Shown: positions 61,918-64,000 of the stretch, piece by piece | How positions within the stretch are numbered: position 1 is the first letter of the stretch | Layout: every line of letters begins with the position of its first letter | Assembly: GCA_942159475.1 (NCBI GenBank) | Contig: OW804095.1 | Coordinates: 53,472,773-53,536,772 of the forward strand | DNA length: 64,000 nt | DNA from: Sthenelais limicola | Lineage: Eukaryota; Annelida; Polychaeta; Phyllodocida; Sigalionidae | Direction: 5' to 3' | Program-made: the position numbers and the translations under genes | The notes under the pieces: generated by a model | Told to the model about the DNA's origin: nothing | Seen by the model: only the letters and a program-made list of their open reading frames with translations | The model's database searches: none

Positions 61918-63591
61918 ATGAATGTTTAAATGCTGTGTCCCTCCTTGTTACCTTTAAATTAATTAATGGAAGTCAATAAATCCACAGTGGCAATGTTTAC
62001 AACAGCCCCCAAAAGGAAGGCTACATCTATTGTATTAATACATTAACACATAACATCTTCTCGTATCTCAACAAAGTAATATATTGATATCTTATATGGT
62101 CAATTCTACCACTGGGGAGAACTTTACATAGTGACCAATATCTTATGAAATGATTCTTTTGTATTGATGGCGGTGCTACAACCAGAAATGAAGCAAAAAT
62201 CGCCATTCACGATATTTTCGCCATTTGACGTAATTTATTGTATTTTAACAAAATAATGGAAAAAATCGATAGAATTAAATTTCTCAAAATCCTCAAATGA
62301 ATTGAACATCCAAATTTTAACAATCATGAGAATTCGTTCTGCTAAATCCATTCTTCCTAAATTCATATTTTGAAATAATCGTAATACTAATAATTAATAT
62401 CGCAATATTTTTTCCTTATGAGAATTCCATTGTTGTTTAGCTGTCCACTATTTTCCTAATAATGGGAATATCATTCCCAAATTTTCAGGATGTACCCATG
62501 CAGGGCTACCATACGTATGTACTATACATATGTATTTCAAGAAGTCTGAACTTGTTTCTGAAGGGGAACGTGTTTGCTAACCAGCCACTGTGATTGCCAT
62601 ACGGCGTCTATTTATCTTTTAATATAACAAATGTACTAATTTGATGTAATCAGGTAACCAGAGGTAGGGCAGCATTTATAGGTTGTGGGGTGAGCCATAA
62701 TACCGGTACTTCACTTCTGTTCTGATATAGGCTACATCACCACCAACCTGCTGCTCTAGCCTCTAGGTTGTGTATTGCATATTATTCTTTGGCCATTGGA
62801 ACATTAAATATACAATATCCCAGCTGTTGTGTGATATCTATTATCTCTATATTAATAAAATAAGGGTTTTGAGCCTTAAACTGCTATCTTCTCTGAAACT
62901 GCTGGCCAGATCTCCATTATATTTCACATACACATTGCCAAAAATGGTGCCGAGCCATTCCACTATGTTTCATTAACAAATTAGGGTTGGAAAGGGGTTA
63001 GAAATGGGTTTACATTGAGCACCCCCATCCAGGGCCCCCAGTGCTGCCTGAAAACAAACCACTATCAGTGCCCCTACATAAAAATTCTGGGTCACCCAAA
63101 GCATGGCGTCATGGACGGGCACATCATTGCTTCACTACGGGACGGGAGTTGATATACTTCCACCAAAAGGAGCATCGTCAGAGTTGAATCAGTTCATAAA
63201 CTCCATTTACGCCCACACAGAAATTTATCTGCCCAATAATTTAAATTACCTGAAAATGAAAGCGGGAGAGGGAATGGGAGAGGGAGAGGGAAGGAGAGAG
63301 GAAGAACGAGTGGGAGAGGGAACAGGACAGAGACAAGGACAAGGCCCACCCACACAGAAATTTACCCGCCCACTAATTACCCCACAATGAAAGAGGGAAT
63401 GGGACAGGGATTGGAACAGGGACAGGGACAGGCAACACAACAACAGCACACCACTGAACATTGACCAAAAAAAGCATCTAAACAGGGTTCCATTTGTGGT
63501 ATGAAGATACTAAGTTATAGAGACAACTTGAAAGAGAAAGATAGTGGGAGAGGGAACAAGGAGAGATGAGGATGTGGGCCCCACTGTCCCA
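61918..63591. other. intergenic, no supported gene
   Basis: AT-rich to about 63000. Then a duplicated block follows: cccacacagaaattta with cgccca/ctaatt occurs at about 63211-63245 and 63348-63386. Each copy is followed by gagagggaatggga-type minisatellite. The frame at 63103-63390 is open only because of this repeat. Confidence 0.6.
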
Positions 63592-63628
63592 CTAGCAAAT
63601 CCCGTGCGTAGCACGGGTATTTGCTAGT
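63592..63628 (+). mobile_element. Helitron-like 3' terminus
   Basis: cccgtgc gta gcacggg forms a perfect 7-bp stem with a 3-base loop (63601-63617). Six bases later comes CTAG followed by T (63624-63628). A short hairpin just upstream of CTRR|T is the diagnostic Helitron end. The arms also extend outward (ctagcaaat against atttgctag). The element body would lie to the left, including the GA-rich repeats. Its 5' TC end was not located. Confidence 0.5.
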
Positions 63629-64000
63629 CATTAATATTCGTTCTGCTGACAGGTAATAAATAGTACAGTTTTCTTCGAGCTATCCAATAGAAGTCTACCT
63701 CTAGTGAGCCAAACCCCGAAGAACGTCTCTACCAAACTCTCTGCGAATATTCCTGTGATATTAATTCATATTTAGACGATATTTTATCATAAATTTGGTG
63801 ACATGTAAGCAGTAAACAACACTCTATACCTTATCACGACAGATATGTAAGGCCCTGACCCTTTGATAATATCTCTCTCCTCTCTTGAAATTGATGTAAT
63901 GTTATTGACTGAATAAATATATATATTTAAACTTTAAAAAGTCTCTCTTGTTCACTCTCTCCCCACTCCCCGTCTCCCCGCAGGTGGCAATTATGAGTAG
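63629..64000. other. unassigned flank
   Basis: No feature was recognised. It ends in a C/T-rich stretch and caggtggcaatt that could be an acceptor of an exon beyond the window, but this cannot be tested here. Confidence 0.3.

Noticed and set aside
63103..63390. 95-codon plus-strand ORF
   Set aside because: It reads through a duplicated block and GA minisatellite; open by composition.

Overview
The window is AT-rich animal DNA with small exons, GT/AG introns and many decayed transposable elements. It looks like a non-vertebrate metazoan, probably a marine invertebrate such as a lophotrochozoan or invertebrate deuterostome. No species can be named from the sequence. Three gene models close in reading phase from start codon to stop. 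A fourth, weaker model also closes.

Layout: 1-4060 holds two truncated L1/Tx1-type non-LTR retrotransposons in divergent orientation; the plus copy is split by a roughly 0.5 kb insertion. 4061-17204 is mainly non-coding. It contains a tRNA-like SINE head, a 15-bp minisatellite, a suspected 2-kb inverted-repeat element, a microsatellite-bearing dispersed repeat and three orphan candidate terminal exons. 17205-22109 (+) is a four-exon multi-pass membrane protein gene, tentatively TMEM26/TMEM236-like. 22110-25012 is non-coding and holds a MITE and a SINE head. 25013-31515 (-) is a six-exon BTB-BACK-AT-hook-C2H2 zinc-finger gene encoding 1087 aa, with two tandemly duplicated finger exons. 32025-44628 (+) is a complete 22-exon kinesin-5 (KIF11/Eg5) gene encoding 1114 aa. 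44629-51172 is intergenic. 51173-61858 (+) is an 11-exon single-domain, apparently secreted angiotensin-converting enzyme (690 aa); a 1.9-kb terminal-inverted-repeat element lies in its intron 7. 61859-64000 is non-coding and ends with GA-rich repeats and a Helitron-like 3' hairpin terminus.

The zinc-finger and kinesin-5 genes are divergent, with start codons about 0.5 kb apart. The shared interval carries two CCAAT boxes and a CHR-like element beside the kinesin, and paired NRF1-like half sites on the zinc-finger side. This fits G2/M-type control of the mitotic kinesin. The ACE and membrane protein genes show no visible functional link to that pair.

No clearly new enzyme system is visible. 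The most unusual structures are the non-coding inverted-repeat elements, especially 57511-59448, whose interior repeats a CG-rich hairpin motif, and the finger exon duplication that appears to use a relocated splice donor.
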